The notes: generated by a model not told the origin, from the sequence alone. A stretch of DNA of 64,000 bases from an uncultured Clostridia bacterium (GCA_946537885.1 CAMNGC010000009.1:21843-85842); one strand, 5' to 3'. Counted from the first letter of the stretch, positions 44,473 through 52,844 are shown. Program-made: numbers and translations.

Positions 44473-44670
44473 ATGGAGAATTATACTATCTGTAATTGTA
44501 TGCAGGTTACACGTTTTGATGTCGAAGAAGCAATGCACGATCATGATAATTTCGGCAGTGTAGAAGAGGCTTTCAAGGAAGTTCAGGCGCAGACACAGTG
44601 CTCTACCGGCTGTGGCGGTTGCTACAGCAAGATACTTGACGCAATCTCGGACGTGATGCACGGCTATTGA
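44473..44670 (+). CDS. BFD-like [2Fe-2S] protein
   Basis: Start placed at ATG 44473, 9 nt after GGAGG; in-frame ATGs at 44452 and 44467 are before or too near the ribosome site. 65 residues. CNC near the N-terminus and CSTGCGGC near the C-terminus are the four cysteines of BFD-like (bacterioferritin-associated ferredoxin-type) [2Fe-2S] domains. It may shuttle electrons to an iron-storage or redox enzyme, but no bacterioferritin is nearby. A TATAAT at 44432 provides its own promoter. Confidence 0.85.
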   Translation: MENYTICNCMQVTRFDVEEAMHDHDNFGSVEEAFKEVQAQTQCSTGCGGCYSKILDAISDVMHGY

Positions 44671-44682
44671 TGCTGCTAATCC

Positions 44683-44747
44683 AAATGAATCTAAATGAAA
44701 TCAAATGAAAGAAATTGTTTGACAATGAAATTAGCACTTGCTAATAT
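44683..44747 (+). promoter_or_regulatory. Strong promoter with operator palindrome before the DeoR gene
   Basis: TTGACA (44719) and TAATAT (44742) are spaced exactly 17 nt. A perfect dyad TTAGCACTTGCTAA (44731-44744) fills the spacer and touches the -10. AAATGAA occurs three times at 10-bp intervals upstream (44683, 44693, 44703). The dyad suggests autorepression. The predicted start is about 1-3 nt before the ATG at 44756. Confidence 0.75.
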
Positions 44748-44755
44748 CAGAATGT

Positions 44756-45529
44756 ATGATTAATTTGGAACGCAGAAAACAGATACTTGAGATTTTGGCT
44801 GAGGAAGGCTCGATCAGGACGAACGAGCTGTCGCTCAGGCTCGGGGTTACGGGCGCTACGATCCGTACTGATCTTCGAGACCTTGAGAGAGAAGGTGCTA
44901 TCGAGCGCTTCCACGGCGGTCTTCGTTTGCCTGAACAGCACAGGATCGAGATCGGCGAGAACTATATGGTCCGCTCGGTCATGAATGTTGATCTTAAGGA
45001 TAAGATCGGAAGAGCCGCCGCCCAGTATGTTAAGAGTGGTGACACGATCTTTATGGATGCAAGTTCAACTGCTTTTCATATGATTCGCTATTTGAAGAAT
45101 ACAGATGATGTAACTGTTATAACCAACGGCATTCATACGGCTATGGAACTTCAGCGCAATAATAATTTCAAGTCGATCATCTTGATAGGCGGTATGTTAA
45201 GACCTCACTCGGGTTCTATCGAGGGGGTAGTCAGCCGTGAGATGTTGAGCCGTTTGTCGGCCGAGTCCTATTTTGTATCCGGCAACGGATTTACTGTCGA
45301 GGGCGGACTCTCGGGCAATAACTTTTTCGAGCTGGAACTTAAGAGGATCTGTGTGGAGAGGAGCAAGAATATCGTCGCTCTCGTAGATTCCACCAAGATC
45401 GGTCACAGTTCGGCTTCCGTCTTTATCAGTACAAATCGTATAGATACTTTGATCACCGATGACGGCCTGTCCGCGGAGAATCGTTTGGCTTGCCGTAAGG
45501 CGGGGATCAATCTGGTAATAGGTAAGTGA
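44756..45529 (+). CDS. DeoR-family transcriptional regulator
   Basis: 257 residues from ATG 44756; the track's TTG 44738 lies in the promoter. The N-terminal helix-turn-helix NLERRKQILEILAEEGSIRTNELSLRLGVTGATIRTDLRDLEREG is typical. The C-terminal DeoRC sugar-phosphate sensor contains GDTIFMDASSTAFHM, VITNGIHTA and VDSTKIG. No ribosome site exists and the promoter's start falls at the ATG, so the mRNA may be leaderless. No sugar-metabolism gene follows on the same strand, so apart from itself its targets must lie elsewhere or in the acetyltransferase region. Confidence 0.9.
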   Translation: MINLERRKQILEILAEEGSIRTNELSLRLGVTGATIRTDLRDLEREGAIERFHGGLRLPEQHRIEIGENYMVRSVMNVDLKDKIGRAAAQYVKSGDTIFMDASSTAFHMIRYLKNTDDVTVITNGIHTAMELQRNNNFKSIILIGGMLRPHSGSIEGVVSREMLSRLSAESYFVSGNGFTVEGGLSGNNFFELELKRICVERSKNIVALVDSTKIGHSSASVFISTNRIDTLITDDGLSAENRLACRKAGINLVIGK

Positions 45530-45582
45530 GATCAGCCGAAGCCACGGCAATTATTTGGCAACCAGAGCTAATCTACGTATTT

Positions 45583-46512
45583 TTACTTGCTTCCGTATCT
45601 TAGCTTATATTGCTTCGGTGTCATCATACGGCGTTTCCTGAACTGGGCGATATAATAACTGGTATTCGAATAGCCGACCGCCATTGCAATGTCTGCTACG
45701 GGCATGTCGGTGTTACGAAGGAGAACCTCACTCTCATCGATCCTTTTGCGGTTAAGATATTCGGAGAAAGTAAGGTTCATGGTGTTTTTGAAGAATCTCG
45801 AAAAGTAACTGTAGCTCATGCCGGCAATTTCCGCCATTTCTTCTGCCGTCAGATTGTCCATATAGCGCTCATTAACGATCTCGAGAACGTTCCCGATCCT
45901 TGATATCCCGGCTCGATCTGCAACCTTGTCGCGAGTCAGTACGTTCGCATCCTTCCACTGACGCAGGATATAAAGCGACAGGAAGGCGAGATGAGATCTG
46001 ACGGCCAGCTTATAGAATCTGACCTGTTCAGTACATTCCTCCACAAGACTATCGAAAATAAGCGAGATGTCACGAGCGCTGTGATGTCTGGAATTAGGAT
46101 TACCGCCGTGGGTATAAAAATTCTTCATCCTAAAGACACGGAGCTTATCGCCGGGAAGGATATACTTCAGATCGTCGCTGGAAAGGGCTGAGGAGAAGAT
46201 ATAGTTCTGATCAAAGTCCAGGAGGATATATTCGCTGTCATCAGATGCGGGAATTATCTCGTGATGCTCTCCCGGAAGGATTATGATAAAGTCCTCCTTG
46301 TCGAGCTTGTAACTGCTGCTTCCAATAGTAACTGTCAGATCTGAACTTAGCGACTTAACCATCTCAACATAATTATGGTAATGCCAAGGCATTTCAGAAC
46401 TGCTTCTTATGCATTTGAACATCTCGCCGCAGTCATTACGGATATCTTCAAATACCGCCTTGGGGCGGTTTGTAATTGAAACGAATGTTGCATTTGTACT
46501 ATTGTTTGTCAT
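45583..46512 (-). CDS. AraC-family regulator with N-terminal cupin domain
   Basis: 309 residues. The N-terminal cupin-like effector domain (about 30-130, with MPWHYHNYVEMV and IILPGEHHEI) precedes a C-terminal double helix-turn-helix (about 205-305: YFSRFFKNTMNLTFSEYLNRKRIDES and VGYSNTSYYIAQFRKRRMMTPKQYK). It is divergent from the SASA-like gene, and a second AraC gene follows that gene, so all three are probably linked in sugar sensing. An inverted repeat GTGCAA-N12-TTGCAC straddles its own -35, suggesting autoregulation. CAGGAG precedes the ATG. Confidence 0.92.
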   Translation of the reverse strand: MTNNSTNATFVSITNRPKAVFEDIRNDCGEMFKCIRSSSEMPWHYHNYVEMVKSLSSDLTVTIGSSSYKLDKEDFIIILPGEHHEIIPASDDSEYILLDFDQNYIFSSALSSDDLKYILPGDKLRVFRMKNFYTHGGNPNSRHHSARDISLIFDSLVEECTEQVRFYKLAVRSHLAFLSLYILRQWKDANVLTRDKVADRAGISRIGNVLEIVNERYMDNLTAEEMAEIAGMSYSYFSRFFKNTMNLTFSEYLNRKRIDESEVLLRNTDMPVADIAMAVGYSNTSYYIAQFRKRRMMTPKQYKLRYGSK

Positions 46513-46530
46513 AATACTCCTGTTTATAGT

Positions 46531-46570
46531 GTTTTAGCTCACTAAAGTGCAATGGTCAAAATTGTTGCAC
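46531..46570 (-). promoter_or_regulatory. AraC promoter with GTGCAA-N12-TTGCAC inverted repeat
   Basis: On the minus strand TTGACC (46559-46554) and TAAAAC (46536-46531) are separated by 17 nt. GTGCAA (46547-46552) and TTGCAC (46565-46570) flank the -35. A plus-strand TATAAT at 46637-46642, 38 nt before the SASA-like ATG, serves the divergent gene. Confidence 0.6.
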
Positions 46571-46679
46571 ATTCCTATAATAATAGTGAATTTTTGCAGT
46601 TGCAAGTGTATGCGTGAAAAATTTTCGATATGTATGTATAATTAAAATGTTTTTTTATAGCTATTAAGAGGTGTTGAAT

Positions 46680-48953
46680 ATGCAGGTGAATTCCATCACG
46701 TTACCGAGTTGGCTCGGGAACAAGGCCGTTTTCCAGCAGGGAGTGCCGTTTTATATTGACGGTAAGGCTGCCCCCAGCGCCACTGTCACCCTTGAGATAG
46801 TCAAGGATCCGACTGATGGAAGGCGAGTATCCAAACTTGATGCTGACTATGGTGTTATCTTAAGTCTTGAGACGACTACATCTGCCAAGGGCAATTTCAG
46901 ATTCAATGTTCCTGCCTATAAGGCCTCTTCGGATACTTATACATTCGTTTTCAAGTGTTTTGGGGAATCGGTCTCCTATAACGACATCAGATGCGGTGAT
47001 GTCTGGGTCTTCTTAGGTTCCGGACTTCCGGCTATTCCCATGAGCCATGCAAATGCACCGGCGGCTCCTCTTAAGAGAGGGGTAATGAGTAATCTCAGAT
47101 TCTTTACTCCGGCCAGATCCGGTCTTGAGAGTCATGAAGAGGATATTGCTTTTGAGCCCAAGGAGCATTTCAGCGAGGCGGAGTGGATAAGGATCGAGGA
47201 CACCAAAGCTCTGTCTAATGTATCATCCACCTGCTTTGCTTTCGCTTATTCATTGGCTGATCAGATCCAGTATCCGGTGGGTGTTGTAGATCTTTCTGCC
47301 GATAATTCCACGATCCTTAATTGGATCTCCGATGATGCCATTGCCAATCAGACGGCTCTCAGGGATTATATCGAGGAACTGGGGCTTCTTACCGATGAGG
47401 CCAGATATCAGTCTCTGATCGCGGGGGACCGTAAGAAGAGGAAGACCGCTAAGCTTGAGACGGAAGTGTCTCAGGGCAAGAGCTTCTTTGATTTTGATCT
47501 GGAGAAGAGCGACGAGCTTAATAAGCTTCACGGCGAAGATACTACGGCTGAAGCGTTGGCGAAGATGGGAGATCTCGATTTCCCCTCGTCAAGCAATTCC
47601 ACGATGCGAGGCAAGCCTGTTGCTAACGAGAAGAAGGAGACGACGGTCTCTGCCAGCAGCGCCATGAATCTTGACTTCGGAATGATCTCTGAGATCAGAG
47701 TCAAGACTGACAAAAAGGCGGAGGATTCGCGCTTCATCAAGTTCAAGTATCGTCCTTCGGTTTACTGGAGATCCAAACTCTATCCTGTGAGGCAGATGAC
47801 GATCCGCGGTATCTGCTATTCGCCTGATACTGATGAGAGTATGTTCGGAAGATATGACCTGCTGCTTATGGGATTGCTGGAGACATTGGCTTCCAACTTC
47901 GAACCCAGAGAAGTCTACGAGGATGAGCTTATGCCATCCATGCTCTTCGTTGCAATGCATCCGGGCAGCGTGGATTACGAACATCCCTATAAAGTCATCG
48001 AGTTTAATGAGAATCTTACGGCCTTCACGAGAAGACTTGCCATGCCTACGGGCATCATCAGTCTTCATGATCTTTTATTGCCCGATAAGACAAAGAGCTT
48101 TACCTTGGGAACGAGGCTTGCCGTAATTGCTCTTGGTATTCATTTCACGCCTAAGATGCCTGCTTCATGCCCGGAGTGCATAGGTGTTGAGAAGGCCGGT
48201 AACAAGTTGATACTTAAGTTCAATAATCTGGGCGACGGTCTGCGTCTTGCCGAGGGTGAGACAGAGCTTCGTGGCTTTGCCGTCTGCGGTCAGGACAGGA
48301 TCTTCTATCCGGCTCAGGCCAGGATCCTTCACGGCGTCCGTGTAATGGTCTGGAGAGATGATATCAGTGATCCCGTATCGGTAACTTACGGTTTCCAGCC
48401 TTTCCCGCATGAGGCCACATTCCGCAATCTGAACGATCTGCCTGTACTTCCTTTCAGATTTGACAGGGAGCCTGCGTTTTATTCGCCGGATCTTTTCTTC
48501 AATAATTGTGACAAGCTGGAATTTGTCGGAATGAGACATGCCGGAGATGAGTTCGAGAAGCTCAAAGTCTACAAGACATTTAAGGGCAACGGTGTAATAA
48601 CCGAGGATACTTTGAATAAGACAGAGGGAAGCGCTTCTCTTCATATCAGATACGAGACTGAGAACTCTCTTTACGGTTTTGAGCCGAATCTGGAGTATGC
48701 GTCCCTTTTCGCTCCGATAACAATTTATGGTAAGAATAAATTGCTGGTTGATGTGTTTAATCCCGAGCAGAAAAAGAAGAAGCTTAAAGTGGATTCTTTT
48801 GGTGAATGCGAGATAAGACAACAACTGACATGGCAGACGCTGACTCTCGAATACAGGGGGGAGGGTGATATCGTGATCGATCACCTGAGATTCCTTATCG
48901 AAGACAGTGACAGGAATGGCGAGATATACATAGATAATATCCGCTTTGAATAG
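46680..48953 (+). CDS. Sialate O-acetylesterase (SASA)-family protein lacking the catalytic motifs
   Basis: Start at ATG 46680 after AAGAGGTG; 757 residues, no signal peptide. The layout follows SASA/DUF303 esterases: an N-terminal beta domain (TLPSWLGNKAVFQQGVPFYIDGKA), CGDVWVFLGSGLPAIPM where active enzymes have SGQSNM, PVGVVDLSADNSTILNW, IRGICYSPDTD where WYQGE is expected, a LHDLLLPDKTKSFTLGTRLAV block in place of DxHPxxK, and the C-terminal beta domain. The nucleophile Ser and the Asp of the triad are not conserved, so hydrolysis is doubtful. An insert of about 130 residues (after TDEARYQSL) is low-complexity and charged. The last about 130 residues resemble a carbohydrate-binding beta-sandwich. 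It may be a sugar-binding pseudo-enzyme. Confidence 0.72.
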   Translation: MQVNSITLPSWLGNKAVFQQGVPFYIDGKAAPSATVTLEIVKDPTDGRRVSKLDADYGVILSLETTTSAKGNFRFNVPAYKASSDTYTFVFKCFGESVSYNDIRCGDVWVFLGSGLPAIPMSHANAPAAPLKRGVMSNLRFFTPARSGLESHEEDIAFEPKEHFSEAEWIRIEDTKALSNVSSTCFAFAYSLADQIQYPVGVVDLSADNSTILNWISDDAIANQTALRDYIEELGLLTDEARYQSLIAGDRKKRKTAKLETEVSQGKSFFDFDLEKSDELNKLHGEDTTAEALAKMGDLDFPSSSNSTMRGKPVANEKKETTVSASSAMNLDFGMISEIRVKTDKKAEDSRFIKFKYRPSVYWRSKLYPVRQMTIRGICYSPDTDESMFGRYDLLLMGLLETLASNFEPREVYEDELMPSMLFVAMHPGSVDYEHPYKVIEFNENLTAFTRRLAMPTGIISLHDLLLPDKTKSFTLGTRLAVIALGIHFTPKMPASCPECIGVEKAGNKLILKFNNLGDGLRLAEGETELRGFAVCGQDRIFYPAQARILHGVRVMVWRDDISDPVSVTYGFQPFPHEATFRNLNDLPVLPFRFDREPAFYSPDLFFNNCDKLEFVGMRHAGDEFEKLKVYKTFKGNGVITEDTLNKTEGSASLHIRYETENSLYGFEPNLEYASLFAPITIYGKNKLLVDVFNPEQKKKKLKVDSFGECEIRQQLTWQTLTLEYRGEGDIVIDHLRFLIEDSDRNGEIYIDNIRFE

Positions 48954-48963
48954 GAGTAAATGA

Positions 48964-49947
48964 ATGTACGACGAACTGGTTCCCGCTATTGAGGATTACA
49001 TGATCGCCACTTCGGGTGCTATCCCGGTCGTTTTCGAGGGGCTTTCTCATACCCTTGAGAAGACTGCGCCTGATGTCAAGGTCAGCTCCCACACATCCCA
49101 CGAGCTCCTTTATGTCCGCAACGGCAAGCTCGATGTCATGATCGAGGGGCACAATATAGTCATCGAAAAAGGCTCGACTCTCATAATCCGTCCTAACTCT
49201 GCCCACTCGGTTAGAGTCACATCAGGGACGGCGGATATCTTTGTGCTTTATTTCGGCTTCTCGCGCGATGCCGGCGCCGTTAATACGATGCTCGGTATGG
49301 TAAGAGAGGTAAAGCCCAAGAAGGCACCCGGTCCAAGCATTGTGATACCGCCCAGCATGGATCAGACATCCGTCGAGAGCTTTCTGGATTTTGCTTCCGG
49401 AAGTGACAGGGATGAGCTTCAGAAGGCTCCGTATCTGACCATATCAGGTGGTTATAAAAAGAGCATCAGCAATATAGTCGAGAGGATCGTTGAGGAGAAT
49501 AAGGACAACCTTTATTCCAAAGAGGTAATGATGCAGATCCTGACACTTGAGCTTATGCTTACTCTGGCTCGCGCCATGAAGAAGGAGTGGGAGGAGAGCC
49601 TTCGCGTTCGTAACGGCAAGGCCCGTGAACTGGTCCTGATCGCCAGAGATTATATAGACCAGAATTACGAGAGAGGCATAACAATAGCAGATGCTGCTTC
49701 CTATGTATTCTTAAGTCAGGGCTATTTTACCAGAGCATTCAGGGATGAATTCGGTATAAGCCCCATGGGATACCTGATGAAGAAAAGGCTGGATCGTGCA
49801 TGTGAGCTCCTGGGCAACGACGGGATCAAAGTCTCCGGAGTTGCTTCCCAGTCAGGCTTCTCAAGTCCTCAGCGTTTTAATGCGGCTTTCCGCAAACAGA
49901 TGGGGATGACGCCTATGGAATATCGTAAACAGATACTCAGAAAATAA
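48964..49947 (+). CDS. AraC-family regulator with cupin sensor
   Basis: 327 residues. The cupin-type N-terminus (HTSHELLYVRNGKLDVMIEGHNIVIEKGSTLIIRPNSAHSV) and C-terminal AraC domain (GITIADAASYVFLSQGYFTRAFRDEFGISPMGYLMKKRLDRA, then SGFSSPQRFNAAFRKQMGMTPMEYRK) are complete. It lies 10 nt after the SASA-like gene and probably shares its mRNA. A 21-nt gap separates it from folE, which has its own GGGGGA ribosome site. The ligand is likely a sugar or oligosaccharide, by family habit only. Confidence 0.92.
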   Translation: MYDELVPAIEDYMIATSGAIPVVFEGLSHTLEKTAPDVKVSSHTSHELLYVRNGKLDVMIEGHNIVIEKGSTLIIRPNSAHSVRVTSGTADIFVLYFGFSRDAGAVNTMLGMVREVKPKKAPGPSIVIPPSMDQTSVESFLDFASGSDRDELQKAPYLTISGGYKKSISNIVERIVEENKDNLYSKEVMMQILTLELMLTLARAMKKEWEESLRVRNGKARELVLIARDYIDQNYERGITIADAASYVFLSQGYFTRAFRDEFGISPMGYLMKKRLDRACELLGNDGIKVSGVASQSGFSSPQRFNAAFRKQMGMTPMEYRKQILRK

Positions 49948-49968
49948 TTCTTACGGGGGATAACAAAA

Positions 49969-50592
49969 GTGGCATACGATTATGCAAACGACAACAATAT
50001 ACCTGAGGAGAGCCGCGCCAATATGGATCTGCCCAAGATCGAAGCGGCAGTAAGAGACATCCTTGAAGCGATAGGAGAGGATCCTGACAGAGAAGGTCTC
50101 CTCGAGACCCCTTCGAGAGTCGCAAGGATGTATGCGGAAGTCTTCTCCGGCATCCACAGAGATGTTTCCAAAGACATCAAGATCTTTAATGAGCCCGGAA
50201 ATGATGAGATGATCCTTATAGGTGATATACCTTTCTATTCTATGTGTGAACACCACCTTCTGCCTTTTCACGGCAAGGCTCATGTGGTTTATATTCCAAA
50301 GGACGGCAAGATCTTCGGTCTCTCCAAGGTTGCCCGTATAGTAGATACTCTGTCCCGTAAGCCGCAACTTCAGGAACGTCTTACATCGGAGATTGCAGAC
50401 AGTATCGTTAAGAGCATCGATCCTACGGCTGTCTGTGTGGTTATCGAGGCTGAGCATCTCTGCATGACCATGAGAGGCATTCGTAAGCCGGGCTCCAGGA
50501 CTGTTACTTCAGCCATGAGAGGCGGCTGCAGAACCGACGCCCGTACACGTAACGAGGCCCTGGCTCTCATCAACAGACAGAGGACTTCCTGA
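49969..50592 (+). CDS. folE: GTP cyclohydrolase I
   Basis: 207 residues, GTG start with GGGGGA 8 nt upstream. Zinc ligands are Cys and His in [21 protein letters not shown] and Cys in [28 protein letters not shown] is the substrate-pocket signature. It converts GTP to 7,8-dihydroneopterin triphosphate, the first step of folate synthesis. It overlaps folP by one base and heads the folE-folP-folB-folK operon. Confidence 0.97.
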   Translation: MAYDYANDNNIPEESRANMDLPKIEAAVRDILEAIGEDPDREGLLETPSRVARMYAEVFSGIHRDVSKDIKIFNEPGNDEMILIGDIPFYSMCEHHLLPFHGKAHVVYIPKDGKIFGLSKVARIVDTLSRKPQLQERLTSEIADSIVKSIDPTAVCVVIEAEHLCMTMRGIRKPGSRTVTSAMRGGCRTDARTRNEALALINRQRTS

Positions 50593-51443
50593 TGATTATC
50601 GAAAAGCGCAGCGGCACTCTTGATCTTCGAGGCAAAAAGATCGAATACGGACACAGGACCCTTATAATGGGAATCCTGAACGTAACGCCGGATTCTTTCT
50701 CTGACGGCGGGAAAAACTATAAATTAAGCGATGCTCTCTTTGCAGCCGAGAAACTTATCCGTGACGGAGCCGATATTATTGATGTCGGCGGCGAATCGAC
50801 CCGCCCCGGATATACCATGATAAGTGTTGATGAGGAACTGGAGAGGATCGTGCCGGTGATCGAAGCTATTAATGATGCTTTCGATACGATAATCTCGGCA
50901 GATACCTATAAGGCAGATGTGGCCGAAGGCGCGCTTAAGGCCGGAGCGCATGTGATCAATGATATCTACGGATTTATGTATGACCCGAATATGGCTTCCA
51001 AGGTTGCAGCCTATAATGCCGCGGCAGTCCTGATGTTCAACTGCCGTCGTAATGGAGAATGCCTTAATGAGAGTATAACAGGACGTGCGATACGGGAGCT
51101 GTCCGGGAGCGTGGAGCGAGCCAAAAATGCAGGTATTAAAGATGACAGCATCATCCTTGACCCGGGGGTCGGCTTTGGCACATCAAGGGCACAGGACCTT
51201 GAGTTGATCAGGGATATGAACAGGCTTTCCATGAGTGGCAGATATCCGGTCCTTCTGGGAGCATCTCGTAAGAGGATCACGGCAGATGTCCTTGACTATG
51301 ATACTGTTCCCTATGAGCGGGATTATGTGACCGGGGGCATCCATCTGGCAGGAGTTATGTGCGGAGCATCGATCTTGAGAGTCCATAATGTTAAGGCTGC
51401 ATATGAAGGCCTTAAGGGCTTCGAGTCTGTTATCGGAGGTTGA
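50592..51443 (+). CDS. folP: Dihydropteroate synthase
   Basis: 283 residues. Signatures are MGILNVTPDSFSDGG, DVGGESTRPG, ILDPGVGFGTS and LLGASRKR; these bind the pterin diphosphate and p-aminobenzoate. Length is normal. It is the target of sulfonamides. It starts within the folE stop codon (TGATG) and is followed after 1 nt by folB, so the operon is tightly coupled. Confidence 0.97.
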   Translation: MIIEKRSGTLDLRGKKIEYGHRTLIMGILNVTPDSFSDGGKNYKLSDALFAAEKLIRDGADIIDVGGESTRPGYTMISVDEELERIVPVIEAINDAFDTIISADTYKADVAEGALKAGAHVINDIYGFMYDPNMASKVAAYNAAAVLMFNCRRNGECLNESITGRAIRELSGSVERAKNAGIKDDSIILDPGVGFGTSRAQDLELIRDMNRLSMSGRYPVLLGASRKRITADVLDYDTVPYERDYVTGGIHLAGVMCGASILRVHNVKAAYEGLKGFESVIGG

Positions 51444-51444
51444 T

Positions 51445-51804
51445 ATGGCTAAGATCAGAATGTGTGATATGGAGTTTTACGGTTACACCGGCTGCCTTCC
51501 CGAAGAAAAAAAGCAGGGACAGACCTTTATCGTAACTGTTGAGATGGATTGCGAGAATCTTGTCGGCTGCATCAGTGACAGACTTGAAGACACAGTAGAT
51601 TATTCCAAGGTCTATGATATCGTTAAGAACATAGTTGAATCCTCCCATTGCAATCTGATCGAGCATCTGTGCTTCAGTATTGCGCGCGAGGTTCTGGATT
51701 CCTCTGATCTTATAACTGAGGTGAAAGTAACGGTGTCTAAACCAAATGCGCCTGTCAACGGAAGATTCAGGACTATGGAGACGGAGGTAATACTTCGTGC
51801 ATAA
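51445..51804 (+). CDS. folB: Dihydroneopterin aldolase
   Basis: 119 residues from ATG 51445 (CGGAGGT ends 4 nt upstream); the track's 51388 start lies inside folP. MCDMEFYGYTGCLPEEKKQGQTFIVTVEM carries the conserved Glu and Tyr. DTVDYSKVYDIV and NLIEHLCFSIA match the family, as does VTVSKPNAPV near the end. It cleaves dihydroneopterin to 6-hydroxymethyl-dihydropterin. It overlaps folK by 8 nt. Confidence 0.95.
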   Translation: MAKIRMCDMEFYGYTGCLPEEKKQGQTFIVTVEMDCENLVGCISDRLEDTVDYSKVYDIVKNIVESSHCNLIEHLCFSIAREVLDSSDLITEVKVTVSKPNAPVNGRFRTMETEVILRA

Positions 51805-52270
51805 GATATATCTGTCGGCGGGGAGCAATATGGGTGACAGGCTTGAGACCTTGAGAACTGCCGTCAATTTGCTCATATCGAAGGCCGCCCTTCAGAAGGT
51901 CCGTATATCGGGTGTCTACGAGACTGAACCGGTCGGCTACGACGATCAGCCCTATTTCCTGAATATCTGTATAGAGGCAGAATCCGAGACAGATGCTTAT
52001 GATCTTCTAAATGTGATCCACAATATCGAGAGGGAACTTCACAGAGAGCGTAAGATCCGGTTCGGACCAAGGACGATAGATATCGATATATTGCTTTTCG
52101 ATGATGTCAGATCGGATGATCCGGTGTTGACACTTCCGCACCCGAGGATGTACGAGAGAGCCTTTGTTCTACGCCCTTTATCCGAGCTTATCTCCCTTGG
52201 GGAAGATGTGATCATACCGGAAGATAAATCGGTAGTAAGAATCGGGGATTTCCCGGGATTTGAAGTTTGA
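51797..52270 (+). CDS. folK: 2-amino-4-hydroxy-6-hydroxymethyldihydropteridine pyrophosphokinase
   Basis: 157 residues with a GTG start (ACGGAGGT upstream, overlapping the end of folB). LSAGSNMGDRLETL, the Tyr-rich EPVGYDDQPYFLN and GPRTIDIDILLFDD (metal-binding Asp pair) are diagnostic. It activates hydroxymethyl-dihydropterin with ATP for folP. It ends the fol operon. No folC or folA is present in the window. Confidence 0.96.
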   Translation: MHKIYLSAGSNMGDRLETLRTAVNLLISKAALQKVRISGVYETEPVGYDDQPYFLNICIEAESETDAYDLLNVIHNIERELHRERKIRFGPRTIDIDILLFDDVRSDDPVLTLPHPRMYERAFVLRPLSELISLGEDVIIPEDKSVVRIGDFPGFEV

Positions 52271-52272
52271 TA

Positions 52273-52288
52273 CTCGAAAATATATAAT
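52273..52288 (+). promoter_or_regulatory. CTCGAAAA-TATAAT promoter region of the tmk cluster
   Basis: CTCGAAAA (52273-52280), two bases, then TATAAT (52283-52288), 43 nt before the ATG of the disordered protein. Confidence 0.45.
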
Positions 52289-52330
52289 CATATGGTTAAG
52301 TAACAGTACATATTTTAATCGGAGGAAGCG

Positions 52331-52837
52331 ATGGCTGACGATCAGAATAAGAATGCAAACGCAAATGCAAATGGCGGAAACAACGGTCAGCGCCAGGGTG
52401 GCGGCCGTAACAACCACAGAAGGAGAAATAATCGCAATCGTAACTACAATGGCGGTGAGCGCCAGGAAAGAAACAGCGAGCAGGGCGGCGAGAATATAAA
52501 CTCCTCCGGCGAGATGCGCCTGCAGAATCGTAATCGCAATAACGACCGCAATCGTGACCGTGACGGCCGCGAGCAGGGAGGAAGGAATAATCAGTCCAAG
52601 AAGAATAATTTCAAGGATAAGCAGGATAATCGCGAGAAGAATCCCGGTGAGGGCGGACAGCAGAAACCCTTCAGGGAGAAGCGTAGCCGCAACAACGAGC
52701 GCAGGGAAAGAAAGCCCCGTGAGTTCACCCCTGTAAAGGTTGAAGAGACGGCTGAAGATATCCGCCGCGAGAACGACAGGATCGAGAAGGAGATCTGGCT
52801 TGATATTGCCGAGATCCATACTATAAAGCTTGAGTGA
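52331..52837 (+). CDS. Disordered Arg/Asn/Gly-rich protein
   Basis: 168 residues. Residues 1-130 are almost wholly Asn, Arg, Gly, Gln, Lys, Asp and Glu (NANANANGGNNGQRQGGGRN, RNRNRNNDRNRDRDGREQGG), strongly basic and without hydrophobic core, resembling RGG/RN RNA-binding tails. The last about 35 residues (VEETAEDIRRENDRIEKEIWLDIAEIHTIKLE) form a likely amphipathic helix and are probably the conserved part. The GGAGG ribosome site is good. The frame is maintained across the low-complexity region, arguing for a real gene. It is first in the tmk-holB-ricT cluster. A role in RNA binding or condensate formation is inference. Confidence 0.75.
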   Translation: MADDQNKNANANANGGNNGQRQGGGRNNHRRRNNRNRNYNGGERQERNSEQGGENINSSGEMRLQNRNRNNDRNRDRDGREQGGRNNQSKKNNFKDKQDNREKNPGEGGQQKPFREKRSRNNERRERKPREFTPVKVEETAEDIRRENDRIEKEIWLDIAEIHTIKLE

Positions 52838-52844
52838 CGAGAAG

